In this document: positions 36,301-44,305 of the stretch, piece by piece
Position numbering within the stretch: the stretch's first letter is position 1
Layout: the number at the start of each line of letters is the position of its first letter
Assembly: GCA_029782365.1 (NCBI GenBank)
Contig: JAKOUW010000168.1
Coordinates: 31,514 to 95,513, forward strand
Reading direction: 5' to 3'
Source: Chloroflexota bacterium
Lineage (GTDB): Bacteria > Chloroflexota > Anaerolineae > Anaerolineales > UBA4823
DNA length: 64,000 nt
The notes under the pieces: model-generated
Databases searched by the model: none
What the model saw: only the letters and a program-made list of their open reading frames with translations
Told to the model about the DNA's origin: nothing
Translations under genes and position numbers: made by a program

Positions 36301-36769
36301 GCAAGGCGATTGGGAGGAGGCCCGCCGCTGCTTTGAACAGGCGCTGTTCTTTCACGAAAAAGAGCAGCGCAGTGTGCGCACCTGGGGGTTAGTGTACATC
36401 CACGCCCGGCTGGGCACCGCCCTGGTCGAGCTGGGAGCGCTCGATGCTGCCCGCCAACATCTGTTCAGCTCTCTGCGCCTGGCCGAAGAACGCGTGAATA
36501 TGGATTTAAAAGCTCCACCGCTGCTTGGGATTGCCGCCATGCTGGCGAGGCGAGGCCAGGTGGAGAGAGCCATCGAAATCGCGGCCTGCATCTCCAGTTC
36601 AACGGTCAGTTGGAACGAGTCTCGCACCCAGGCGCGAAGGCTGGCGGAACATGCCGCTCAAAACCTGCCGCCAGAAACAGCCAGGGTCGCAGGCGAGCGG
36701 GGCGCATCCCTGGAAATCGAACAACTGGCGAAAGACATCATCAAGGCGCTGGAGGAAGGCTCGATCTAA
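33317..36769 (+). CDS. Giant SARP-type regulator: winged helix/BTAD - STAND ATPase - TPR
   Basis: The protein is 1150 residues from the ATG at 33317; an in-frame extension upstream is rejected because the promoter -10 box lies within it. It begins with an OmpR-like DNA-binding domain (LRICLLGPPEITLD, RRTVWELNQML) and a BTAD (about 100-245). An NB-ARC-like ATPase follows, with Walker A GPGGAGKTRL near 297 and LLLVLDNLEHV, and then a long TPR region to the C-terminus. AfsR/SARP proteins of this architecture activate nearby secondary-metabolite or signalling genes. It reads divergently from the ParB-like gene and is followed immediately by a small gene of unknown function. Confidence 0.92.
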   Translation: MPHLRICLLGPPEITLDDRPVATDRRKAIALLARLAVESKPLGREALAALLWPDYPRQSSFAYLRRTVWELNQMLGEGWIKAERDSVTLDRSQQPWIDVEVFQQAFSAGQAGAIEQAIGLVRGDFLQGLLIADTPTFEDWQSQQSEYFRRQYGQALEKLTAALEQSGSYERALLYARRWLALDPLDEAACRAVMRQMAGLGDRAATVRQYQAAVQALQSELGVAPQPETTALYQAILQGEASAAQPEPVRVAPAQRAAAPLPGLPTPPTPFIGRRPEVEQVFTLLHDPANRLVTLQGPGGAGKTRLSIQAASEIAPEFPDGAWFVPLAAVQSVQGMIVAAANALSISFFRENERPRQQLLDFLSGKRLLLVLDNLEHVLKDGTELVNDMLAAAPGVKLLVTSRVRLSLQAEQVFRVAGMRFPDRETAAAWEDPGEQSRPFSAVQLFLERAHRVQPGFQLTRLNQAVVADICRLVDGSPLGIELAAAWLELLPPEEIAAEIARSLDFLESSAPDMPSRQRSLRAVFETSWKLLEENEKQAFCRLSVFQGSFTRQAAQQVSGASLRTLLGLANKSWLQQTSSGRFQLHELLRQYGLERLQTEQGEWQGANDQHAAYFAALISEQGRLLRTAGQIAALETIKAELDGNIQAAWKWLVSSGKIDILVEQMLPGLFHYWMVRNINEDLIVLLKLARKAAPAGSRQRFILEIVETGFELSWSIFDDRPRERLESLWEETNQAEWPKDLGFWYFALVASYRDAMNYEVGDRRYQELLANLPADLDPWELGYSYIFDRAILDQSNLEIVHKSRLDSGLAIFQKLGVVHEQGIVLRILGALAAQQKNYPQAIEYSLAACSFFEQAGDIMGIASILINLADYYTYFGKIDQAFQTFDHLKGFVSKAGNRRFYGQILSWESLVHSRFGKLEDALAARQESLDISRMVRSQMDIAWHTWELGEVHRLLGDFDQARAAYQLALPTFESLDEYIGQGFYHRGLGDIAMMQGDWEEARRCFEQALFFHEKEQRSVRTWGLVYIHARLGTALVELGALDAARQHLFSSLRLAEERVNMDLKAPPLLGIAAMLARRGQVERAIEIAACISSSTVSWNESRTQARRLAEHAAQNLPPETARVAGERGASLEIEQLAKDIIKALEEGSI

Positions 36770-37195
36770 ATGTGCCTGGCTGTCTACCTGGCTTCTGACC
36801 AGGATTTGCCGCTGTTGGCCTGGGAGGAGCACGCCCCGGCGTTTCATGTCGATGTGCTCAAGGATACGGATGAGCCCGTAAGTGCACATTTCTCCTGGCC
36901 GCATGTGCGCTACCTGGGCGCCCACACCTTTTGTGGATGCGGCTTCCAGGCCGGCGAAGCTAGCGAATTCGGCAGCCTACCGCCTGACCAGGCACAGCGT
37001 GAGCAAACGCTGTGCCAATTGGCGGTCTACCTGGAGCAGCGCCTGAGGGATGGTGCGCACCTGCAGATTTTTGCCTGTTGGGAGGGCGACCAGGCTAAGA
37101 AGCCGCTGGAGCGGCGCAGGTTGGCTCCCGCCAACATCGGTGCTTCAGAGTTTTGGTTTCACGAGCTCGAATTGATCGATGTTTCAGCCCTTTAA
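36770..37195 (+). CDS. Conserved-looking protein of unknown function with a CGCGF motif
   Basis: This 141-residue protein has an ATG that directly follows the TAA of the giant regulator, so translation is coupled. It begins MCLAVYLASDQDLPLLAW and has PHVRYLGAHTFCGCGF, a His/Cys-rich motif that could bind metal, and a further Cys in FACWEGD. No signal peptide or membrane span is visible. I do not recognise a characterised family. Its 3' end overlaps the convergent SDR gene by 12 nt. Position suggests it is made in fixed ratio with the regulator. Confidence 0.75.
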   Translation: MCLAVYLASDQDLPLLAWEEHAPAFHVDVLKDTDEPVSAHFSWPHVRYLGAHTFCGCGFQAGEASEFGSLPPDQAQREQTLCQLAVYLEQRLRDGAHLQIFACWEGDQAKKPLERRRLAPANIGASEFWFHELELIDVSAL

Positions 37196-38158
37196 GAGCT
37201 TCATCTCATGTTCAAGGGTTGTGCGCAGGCCATCTTCCAAGGGACGCGGCGCGTAGCCCAGCTCGCGGCGAGCCTTGGCATTATCGCCGATATAGGTTAC
37301 ACCGGCGATCGCCCGCAGGCCTTCAGAGGTATAGGTCTGGGGAAGGGGGATCACCGGCTCGAGCAGGCCCATGAAGACAGCCATGGCGCGCAACATGCCA
37401 GGCGGCACTGCCTTGGGCATTGGCACACCCGTCAACCGGTGCCCCAATTGCACGGCTTCCACCATGGTATGCGTGGGGCCGCAAATGATATAGCTTTCGC
37501 CAGGGCGGCCTTTCTCCATCGCCAGCACGTGTGCATGGGCGATATCCTGCACATATCCCCAACTGTAGGCTGTTTGCTGCGGCATCACCGGCAGCTTGCG
37601 CTGTAAGAACTGGATCAACGTGGCGCGCAGAATGCTGGTATCACCGGGACCATAAACCAGACCAGGCATCACAATCACCAGCGGCAGGCCTTGAGCGATG
37701 AAACGCTCGGCAATGGCATGGGCTTCCGCTTTGGTCCGGTCATACTCCGTGATATGCTTGCCGTTAAAGCGGTATGTTTCATCCACCTGCCTGCCGTGCG
37801 TATCGGAGTTGATCGCCAGGGTGCTGGTATAAACGCCCCTGGGGATCTTGAGCTCCTGCATCAGCTCCAACACGTTGCGTGTGCCGTCCACGTTGACTTT
37901 TTGTCCCTGGCTTTTATCACCAATGCCAATCTTATACCAGCCCGCCACATGAAATACGCCATCCACGCCGGTCATAGCAGCGCGCAGTGATTCTTTTTCG
38001 GTCACATCGCCAGGAGCCAGCGTCACGCCCAAGGCCTGCAGTTCCTGCGCCTTGCCTGGGCTGCGCACCACTGCCACCACGTGATGGCCCGCTTCGACCA
38101 ACTGACGCGCCAACACGCCGCCAATGAACCCCGTTGCTCCGGTCAGGAAGTATTTCAT
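37184..38158 (-). CDS. Extended SDR NAD(P)-dependent epimerase/reductase
   Basis: The protein is 324 residues. The N-terminal Rossmann motif is FLTGATGFIGGVLA, the catalytic pair is in YDRTKAEAHA (Tyr and Lys of YxxxK), and PGLVYGPGD follows as in dihydroflavonol-4-reductase-like enzymes. The expected reaction is NAD(P)H-dependent reduction or epimerisation of a small carbonyl substrate, which cannot be named. The C-terminus (YAPRPLEDGL) is typical of extended SDRs. It is a single gene converging on the small CGCGF gene and divergent from a sigma factor gene. Confidence 0.9.
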   Translation of the reverse strand: MKYFLTGATGFIGGVLARQLVEAGHHVVAVVRSPGKAQELQALGVTLAPGDVTEKESLRAAMTGVDGVFHVAGWYKIGIGDKSQGQKVNVDGTRNVLELMQELKIPRGVYTSTLAINSDTHGRQVDETYRFNGKHITEYDRTKAEAHAIAERFIAQGLPLVIVMPGLVYGPGDTSILRATLIQFLQRKLPVMPQQTAYSWGYVQDIAHAHVLAMEKGRPGESYIICGPTHTMVEAVQLGHRLTGVPMPKAVPPGMLRAMAVFMGLLEPVIPLPQTYTSEGLRAIAGVTYIGDNAKARRELGYAPRPLEDGLRTTLEHEMKLLKG

Positions 38159-38354
38159 GTTTTGCCTCTAAAAAGTAGAAATTGAATGGTTGCGCCAGAT
38201 TATATCACCGCCGCGCCCGTCAGGTGCGGCAGCCAATCGAATGACTTGTCCGGAAGGTCAATGTCTGTCGAATAGAACCGCCTGGTGAAAATTCGATTAG
38301 AATTAATCTACCGATGAAAACTGCCCTATTGTGGTTCAAATTTGGAGCTGACCG

Positions 38355-38921
38355 GTGAGCAGCGAGCTGGTTGAATCGCTGTGGGAAGCATACTGCTGTC
38401 GCCTGCTGGCTTTTATCCGCAGCCGGGTAGCAAACGAAGCCGACGCCGAAGATATTTTGCAGGAAGTATTTTTGCGAGTGCACCGGCACCTGTGTTGTTC
38501 GCCAGATTGGGAACGCCCTGAAGCCTGGTTTTACCAGATCGCCCGCAATTTGGTTGTCGATTATTACCGGCAGCGCACCTGGGAGGCCATCCCAGATGAT
38601 TTACCCGTGACGGACGAAAACCAGGCAGGCGGGCCGGATGAGGAACCTGCTGCGCAGCTGGCTCTCTCGCTCAAGGAGACCCTGCAAGCACTGCCTGAGA
38701 CCTACCGCCAGGCGCTGCTCTTGACCGAATATGAGGGCCTTAACCAGGCGGAGCTGGCGCAGCGGCTGGGGATTTCCCTGTCAGGCGCCAAGTCGAGGGT
38801 GCAGCGCGCCCGCCATAAGCTGCGTGACTTGCTGTTAACCTGCTGCCATTTTGAGCTCGACCGGCGCGGCAGAGTGATCGATTATTACCCGCACTGCTGC
38901 TGCTGCCAGCCCTTGAATTAG
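38355..38921 (+). CDS. SigZ-like ECF sigma factor with a Cys-rich C-terminus
   Basis: The protein is 188 residues from a GTG with GGAG 9 nt upstream. Region 2 (RSRVANEADAEDILQEVFLRV) and region 4 (YEGLNQAELAQRLGISLSGAKSRVQRAR) are clear. The tail CCHFELDRRGRVIDYYPHCCCC resembles that of SigZ-type sigma factors and could sense metal or redox state through its Cys. No anti-sigma gene is adjacent; the next gene is a permease with its own Cys-containing loops, a likely target. The 196 nt upstream hold no other gene. Confidence 0.9.
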   Translation: MSSELVESLWEAYCCRLLAFIRSRVANEADAEDILQEVFLRVHRHLCCSPDWERPEAWFYQIARNLVVDYYRQRTWEAIPDDLPVTDENQAGGPDEEPAAQLALSLKETLQALPETYRQALLLTEYEGLNQAELAQRLGISLSGAKSRVQRARHKLRDLLLTCCHFELDRRGRVIDYYPHCCCCQPLN

Positions 38922-38971
38922 TCCTCGCAATATTCACGAATTTTGCGTCTTTTTTAAGCCATCTCCGTCTA

Positions 38972-38997
38972 TCCAGGTGAAACCAAAATCACCTGGA
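38972..38997 (+). promoter_or_regulatory. Hairpin sequestering the permease ribosome binding site
   Basis: TCCAGGTGA (38972-38980) pairs perfectly with TCACCTGGA (38989-38997) around the loop AACCAAAA. The ribosome binding site GGAGG (38995-38999) begins inside the 3' arm, 8 nt before the ATG at 39005. It could act as a translational switch, or the palindrome could be a DNA operator. Confidence 0.6.
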
Positions 38998-39004
38998 GGT
39001 ACGA

Positions 39005-40069
39005 ATGAATTCTCTTTACAATTTAGTGTTATCCGCAGTACAGCAAACGGCGCTCAGCGTGCTGCATAACTGGCCTTACCTGCTGGTAGGCATTTTGATC
39101 TCCACCTTGCTCAAACTGTATGTTGATGCCGGAAAGGTGTCGGCATTCCTGGCCCGCTTCCGTGGGCTGGGCGTGCTGGCAGCCACCGGCGCGGCGGTAG
39201 CCACGCCGCTTTGCTCGTGCGGCACAACAGCCGTCGTGTTGGGCATGCTGGCAAGCACGCTTCCGTGGGCGCCGATTGTCGCCTTCATGGTCGCCTCGCC
39301 GCTGACTTCACCCGAAGAACTGTTCTTCAGCGCCGGCTTGTTCGGCTGGCCATTTGCCCTGGCCTTCTTCATTTCTTCCATATTACTGGGCCTGGCGGGC
39401 GGCGGCGCAGCAGCGCTGCTTGAAAGCTGGGGCTGGCTTGCGAATCAGACTCGTTTCAGCGCTCCTGCGGCAAAGCCTGCCCCTGACTGCGCCTGCTCTG
39501 CGGCCCCAGAGGTCAGCAGTGAAACTGCGTTCATTCGCCTGGACAGCTTGCAGACGGCCAGCGCTTGCGCCTGTTCTGAACCTGCTGCTGCCAGCTTTCT
39601 GGCGACCATTAAACCAAACCTTCAACAGAGCATTGCGCTTCTGATGCAAAAAGTGCAGCAATTCCTGGGCAGCCTGTCATCCGCCGCCAGGCAGTTACTG
39701 CCCATGTTCCTGGGGTTTGCCTTCATCGGTTATCTCTTGAACGGTTTAATCCCTTCCAGTTGGGTGGCAGCTTTTTTGGGCGGCGGAAATTTCTACAGCG
39801 TGCCGTTAGCGGCTACTTTGGGCCTGCCCCTGTATATCAACACCGAAGGTTCTTTGCCGCTGATCCGGGCGCTGCTGGATAATGGCATGAGCCAGGGAGC
39901 GGCGCTGGCTTTCCTGATCGCCGGCTCAGGCACTTCCCTTGGCGCGGTCGCCGGCGCCCTGACGATCGCTCGCTGGCGGGTCGTTGGCCTGGTGATCGGT
40001 GTGCTGTGGGTTGGGGCCATCCTGTCTGGCTATGCCTATGATCTGCTGCTCAGCTTGCACTTGTTCTAA
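39005..40069 (+). CDS. DUF318/ArsP-like permease with Cys-containing cytoplasmic loop
   Basis: The 354-residue membrane protein has about eight spans in two halves. The first half carries ATPLCSCGTTAVVLGML, the CSCG motif of the DUF318/ArsP-like permease family, which includes organoarsenical and SO_0444-type copper/zinc exporters. The central hydrophilic loop contains CACSAAPE and ACACSEPAAA, both apt to bind soft metals. The second half has TLGLPLYINTEGSLPLI. The substrate is probably a thiophilic metal or metalloid, but which one cannot be told. It follows a SigZ-like sigma factor by 83 nt, with a hairpin over its ribosome binding site. Confidence 0.85.
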   Translation: MNSLYNLVLSAVQQTALSVLHNWPYLLVGILISTLLKLYVDAGKVSAFLARFRGLGVLAATGAAVATPLCSCGTTAVVLGMLASTLPWAPIVAFMVASPLTSPEELFFSAGLFGWPFALAFFISSILLGLAGGGAAALLESWGWLANQTRFSAPAAKPAPDCACSAAPEVSSETAFIRLDSLQTASACACSEPAAASFLATIKPNLQQSIALLMQKVQQFLGSLSSAARQLLPMFLGFAFIGYLLNGLIPSSWVAAFLGGGNFYSVPLAATLGLPLYINTEGSLPLIRALLDNGMSQGAALAFLIAGSGTSLGAVAGALTIARWRVVGLVIGVLWVGAILSGYAYDLLLSLHLF

Positions 40070-40101
40070 GCCTGAGCCGGTTCGTGGAAGAATGGTTTTA
40101 T

Positions 40102-40152
40102 GAGATCTGGGGTGGAGATTGCGGCTAAGCCGTTATTTCAACCCCAGATCTC
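40102..40152. terminator. Hairpin between convergent permease and CPBP genes
   Basis: GAGATCTGGGGT (40102-40113) mirrors ACCCCAGATCTC (40141-40152), a 12-bp perfect stem. A small inner stem (CGGCT/AGCCG) lies in the loop. There is no strong T-run, so it may be a factor-dependent stop or an RNA stabiliser serving both convergent genes. Confidence 0.65.
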
Positions 40153-40204
40153 TCATTATGCCCCTCAGTTGCAAGAGATAAAGTCAGGAATGGTAATTGA
40201 TGAA

Positions 40205-41125
40205 TTATCCGCCCGGTGTGATGACGCCAGCCGCCAGGAAAACGAAGATCGCCACGTCTTGCAAGAAGTGCATCCACCACGCCCATAACATGCCGCGCGT
40301 CTCCAACATCGCTTTGCCGAGCAGCCAACCGTTGAACGTGGCCAGTGCGATGCCAACCCAACCGTAGGGCACACCGTAAAAATGGGCGATGCCAAAATAC
40401 AGGGCGCTCATATACCAGGCCTGGTATTTACCGACCGGTGATTCCAGGGCGGCCAGCATGGTCGCTCGCAGGCTCATTTCCTCGTTGAAAGCGTTCAGCG
40501 CGGCGAAAATCAAAATGGCGGGCAGGGCTGGAAGGGCTTTGGCGAGATTCACCGCTGAAGGGCGGCCGATCAGATAGGCGACCAGGGCCATGCCCAGGGG
40601 GATATAGAACCCATACTGCAGGCCGAAACGCGGCCAGGGATCGGGCTTGGGAAAACCCATCCACTTTACAGGGGTGATGGGCGCATCCAGTTTACCGGGC
40701 GTCAAGTAAAGTTGTTTGCGGCTGTAGCCGAATAAGGCTAACGCCAGGAGCACGCAGGCTGTCACGGCCAATTTTCCAAACTGCTGCGGCTGCAGCCCAT
40801 GTACAAAGCTGCTGCCGCCCAACGAGTTTTGTAGAAAAGGCACGGAAAAATCAACTCGCGCCACCAGTTCAGTGGTAGTGAATAAAGCCAGCCAAAAAAC
40901 AAGAAAGTCACGCAAGGGGCGCAGCTTAGGCCATGCCAAAGAAACGGCAAACAGCACAGCGAAGACGCCCACCCGCCCCCAGGTCAGCCAGGGCGGCGGG
41001 GTATGGCCTGTCTCGTAGAACAGGATCTCTGGCAAAATACTGGCTGACAGCATGATAGCCCAGGCAGCCAAAGTCAGCGACCGAGCCGGGCTGGAGGGGG
41101 TAGCAGGTTTTATTGCGATGTCCAA
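40205..41125 (-). CDS. CPBP-family intramembrane metalloprotease
   Basis: The 306-residue membrane protein has about eight spans. The CPBP/Abi motifs are in the second half: NEEMSLRA (EExxxR), LYFGIAHF (FxxxH) and MHFLQDVA (HxxxD/N). These form the glutamate/histidine active site of type II CAAX-like proteases. The start is a TTG (MDIAIKP) with a weak purine-rich site; no ATG is suitable near the N-terminus. The protein substrate is unknown; such genes are often linked to peptide processing or self-immunity. It lies downstream of a 64-residue membrane peptide gene in the same direction. Confidence 0.88.
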   Translation of the reverse strand: MDIAIKPATPSSPARSLTLAAWAIMLSASILPEILFYETGHTPPPWLTWGRVGVFAVLFAVSLAWPKLRPLRDFLVFWLALFTTTELVARVDFSVPFLQNSLGGSSFVHGLQPQQFGKLAVTACVLLALALFGYSRKQLYLTPGKLDAPITPVKWMGFPKPDPWPRFGLQYGFYIPLGMALVAYLIGRPSAVNLAKALPALPAILIFAALNAFNEEMSLRATMLAALESPVGKYQAWYMSALYFGIAHFYGVPYGWVGIALATFNGWLLGKAMLETRGMLWAWWMHFLQDVAIFVFLAAGVITPGG

Positions 41126-41173
41126 TAGATTTATCTTTCTGGCGCTTTCGCCGGTAAATTTTTGTGTGCACCC

Positions 41174-41368
41174 TCAGGCCGGGCTGGCGCTGTGTTTGAA
41201 CGCGCCTTTTGTCTCGCAGGCGTTCGGCTCACAATCCAATTCTGGCATTTCATAGACAACACCCATTGCCGCCAGTTCTTCCGGCGACCACTTCTCCGAA
41301 AGAAGCAGGCGCAGCAGGGCGAGCGGCAGGAAAATCAGTGTAAACAGGAGACATATCATGGCGACCAT
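41174..41368 (-). CDS. Small single-span membrane protein
   Basis: The protein is 64 residues from the ATG at 41368, about 9 nt after GAGG; a TTG five codons earlier also fits. One hydrophobic span (ICLLFTLIFLPLALLRLLL) is followed by a soluble acidic part with two Cys (ELDCEPNACETK). No family was recognised. It ends 48 nt before the CPBP protease start and probably shares its transcript, so it could be a partner or substrate of that protease. Confidence 0.5.
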   Translation of the reverse strand: MVAMICLLFTLIFLPLALLRLLLSEKWSPEELAAMGVVYEMPELDCEPNACETKGAFKHSASPA

Positions 41369-41503
41369 CTTCTTCTTCCTCAACTTTCCCTCACATCATA
41401 CTTGCAGTCTGGCAGAAAATCCCCCACCGCCGGTCGAGTTGCCCACTGGTCAGATGGACAGGATAGAGTGCCGGTTCTAACACAAGTCTAATCCAGGCGC
41501 CTG

Positions 41504-41529
41504 TGTCCAATTGGACAGCATGTTATAAT
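41504..41529 (+). promoter_or_regulatory. Perfect 14-bp palindrome beside the P-type ATPase -10 box
   Basis: TGTCCAATTGGACA (41504-41517) is a perfect palindrome. TATAAT follows at 41524-41529, so a dimeric regulator bound here would cover the -35 region. No good -35 hexamer is visible at the normal distance, which fits an activator-dependent promoter. Confidence 0.55.
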
Positions 41530-41568
41530 AATATGGACATTATATATACAATTGTGGCGAACACAGAA

Positions 41569-44295
41569 ATGGAGCATAAACTGAACAACATGGGTCTGAA
41601 CACACTGCTCGGCAAGCACTGGCACCACCTCCCGGCGCATGAGGTCCTCGATCTGTTCGATGCGCAGCTTCAGCCGGGGTTGGACGTTTTTGAAGTCAGG
41701 CACCGCCAAGAGCGTTTTGGATTGAATGTGCTCACCCCCAAAAAAGGCAAAAGCGCCCTAACGCGCTTTTTGCTGCAGTTCAATAACCCGCTGGTCATTA
41801 TCCTGATCATCGCCAGCCTGGTCACCGGGATTTTGAAAGATGCGCTGGATGCCGCGGTCATCTTTGGTGTGGTGCTGATCAACGCCATCATCGGCTATTT
41901 CCAAGAAGCGCACGCCGAACAGGCGATCGCCGCCCTGGCCAAAACCATGACCAGCGAAGCCAGCGTGGTGCGCGGCGGCCAGATGCTGCGCCTGCCCGCC
42001 AGCGAACTGGTGCCGGGGGATATCGTACAGCTGTTAGGCGGTATGCGCGTTCCAGCCGATATTCGCCTGGTGGAGTCGCGCGATTTGCAAGTCACAGAGG
42101 CTGCGCTGACCGGCGAATCGCTGCCGGTGGCTAAAGATGCCAGCCTGCTGCTCCCCCACGATGCCGTGTTGGCCGAGCGGCGCAACATGGCGTACGCTTC
42201 CACCCTGGTCACGTATGGCGCCGCCACCGGCGTGGTTGTTGCCACCGGCGACAGCACCGAAGTCGGGCGCATCTCCCAGCTCATTTCCAGCGCGGCGGAT
42301 CTCGAAACCCCTCTGACTCAAAAGATTGGCCAATTCAGCAAGGTGATCCTGGCAGCCATCCTGGCTTTGGCCGGCCTGACCTTTTTGATCGGTGTGCTGC
42401 GCGGCCAGCCCGTGGTGGACACCCTGATGGCGGCCATTGCCCTGGCGGTGGGCGCCATTCCTGAGGGTCTGCCGGCTGCACTGACCATCACCCTGGCGAT
42501 CGGAGTTTCGCGCATGGCGCGCCGCCGGGCGATCATCCGTCACCTGCCGGCGGTCGAGACGCTGGGTTCAACTACCGTCATTTGCTCGGACAAAACCGGC
42601 ACGCTCACACAAAACCAGATGACAGTGCAAGAAATATTCACCCTGGCAGGCCGTTATTCTGTCAGCGGTTCCGGCTACCAGCCGGATGGAGATATCCAGC
42701 CAATTGGCCCATCAGCCGCTGATAACCAGGCGCTCTCCGAAACCCTGACTGCCGGTTGGCTGTGCAACGACAGCCAGCTTGTAGAAAAAGAAGGGCGCTG
42801 GGTCATCCAGGGCGATCCAACTGAAGGCGCTCTGCTGACCGCCGCCAGCAAAGCCGGGTTTTCAGCAAACCAGGCGAATTACCCGCCTCGCCTGGATGCC
42901 ATCCCCTTCGATTCACAGCACCAATTCATGGCTACCCTGCATGCGGATGGGCGAGTGTATGTCAAAGGGGCGGCTGAAGTGCTTTTTGAGCGCTGTACCC
43001 ATGTCCTGAACGGCAACGGTCAGCAAGTGAAGCTGGATCTGGCCAGTTTTCACCAGGCGCTCGAAGAGATGGCGGGGCAGGGTCTGCGCGTGCTGGCCTT
43101 TGCCCGCGGCATACGAACAGGGGCTGAAAAGATCAGCTTTGAGGATATTCAGGGCCTGACTCTGCTCGGTTTGCAGGGCATGATGGACCCGCCCCGCCCG
43201 GAAGCGGTCGCTGCCGTCAAAGCCTGTCAGCAGGCGGGTATGATTGTGAAGATGATCACCGGCGATCATGCTTTGACTGCGGCGGCTATCGGCCGCCAGA
43301 TCGGGCTGTGCGGAGCGGACGGAGCCGACTGCCAGGTTGTGCTGACTGGCGCCGAACTGGCGCGACTTTCAGACAGCGAATTAATCAGTCAGGCCGACCG
43401 GGTGAATGTCTTTGCCAGGGTGGCGCCCGAGCAAAAACTGCGCCTGGTGGAAGCGTTGCAAGCGCGCGGCCATATTGTCGCTATGACAGGCGATGGGGTC
43501 AACGATGCCCCCGCCCTCAAACAGGCCAACATCGGTATTGCAATGGGCATAACGGGCACGGATGTGTCCAAGGAAGCAGCCGATATGGTGCTGACAGATG
43601 ACAACTTTGCCTCGCTGGAGGCGGCTATCGAGGAGGGTCGCGGCGTTTTTGACAACCTGATCAAGTTTATCGCCTGGACCCTGCCGACCAACCTGGGCGA
43701 AGGTCTGGTACTGCTGGCAGCCATCCTCACTGGCGCCACGCTGCCCATTTTACCGATCCAAATCCTGTGGATCAACATGGTTTCCGCTGCCGTATTGGGG
43801 GTGACGCTATCCCTGGAGCCCAAAGAATCCGACCTGATGGCCCGCAAGCCGCGCAACCCTTCAGCGCCCATCTTGAGCGGCATCCTGATCTGGCGTATTG
43901 TGCTGGTCAGCCTGATAATTCTCTTGGGCGCTTTTGGCCTGTTCGAATACGAATTATCCCAGGGCGCCTCGATTGAAGAAGCGCGCACGGTGGCAGTGAA
44001 TGTGGTGATCTTCGTCGAGATCTTTTACTTATTCAACGTTCGCTCGTTGAGCCGCTCGCCCTTTGCATTGGGCTTTTTTTCCAATGCCTGGGCTGTGTTG
44101 GGCGCGGGTTTGATGGTGCTGATCCAATTGGTTTTCACCTATGCGCCCTTTATGAACGCCTTATTCGGCAGCGCGCCGATCACCTTCGACTTATGGCTGG
44201 ATGTGCTGGGCGTCGGCCTGGCGGCGTTCGTGCTGATCGAGATTGAGAAATGGCTGCGCGCCAGGTGGAGCGGCGGCCAAAAGATGTTGACTTAA
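41569..44295 (+). CDS. P2-type cation-transporting ATPase (calcium/manganese-like)
   Basis: The protein is about 908 residues from the ATG at 41569; ATG 41590 and a TTG at 41503 are alternatives, the latter excluded because it lies upstream of the -10 box. All P-type motifs are present: TGES near 181, PEGLP in M4 near 297, CSDKTGTLTQ with the phosphorylated Asp near 340, a KGA nucleotide-binding site, and MTGDGVNDAPAL near 640. The GAIPEGLPA motif and length fit P2A/PMR1-like pumps for calcium or manganese. It is followed by a small flavoprotein gene after 10 nt. Confidence 0.92.
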   Translation: MEHKLNNMGLNTLLGKHWHHLPAHEVLDLFDAQLQPGLDVFEVRHRQERFGLNVLTPKKGKSALTRFLLQFNNPLVIILIIASLVTGILKDALDAAVIFGVVLINAIIGYFQEAHAEQAIAALAKTMTSEASVVRGGQMLRLPASELVPGDIVQLLGGMRVPADIRLVESRDLQVTEAALTGESLPVAKDASLLLPHDAVLAERRNMAYASTLVTYGAATGVVVATGDSTEVGRISQLISSAADLETPLTQKIGQFSKVILAAILALAGLTFLIGVLRGQPVVDTLMAAIALAVGAIPEGLPAALTITLAIGVSRMARRRAIIRHLPAVETLGSTTVICSDKTGTLTQNQMTVQEIFTLAGRYSVSGSGYQPDGDIQPIGPSAADNQALSETLTAGWLCNDSQLVEKEGRWVIQGDPTEGALLTAASKAGFSANQANYPPRLDAIPFDSQHQFMATLHADGRVYVKGAAEVLFERCTHVLNGNGQQVKLDLASFHQALEEMAGQGLRVLAFARGIRTGAEKISFEDIQGLTLLGLQGMMDPPRPEAVAAVKACQQAGMIVKMITGDHALTAAAIGRQIGLCGADGADCQVVLTGAELARLSDSELISQADRVNVFARVAPEQKLRLVEALQARGHIVAMTGDGVNDAPALKQANIGIAMGITGTDVSKEAADMVLTDDNFASLEAAIEEGRGVFDNLIKFIAWTLPTNLGEGLVLLAAILTGATLPILPIQILWINMVSAAVLGVTLSLEPKESDLMARKPRNPSAPILSGILIWRIVLVSLIILLGAFGLFEYELSQGASIEEARTVAVNVVIFVEIFYLFNVRSLSRSPFALGFFSNAWAVLGAGLMVLIQLVFTYAPFMNALFGSAPITFDLWLDVLGVGLAAFVLIEIEKWLRARWSGGQKMLT

Positions 44296-44305
44296 GGAAT
44301 AAACC

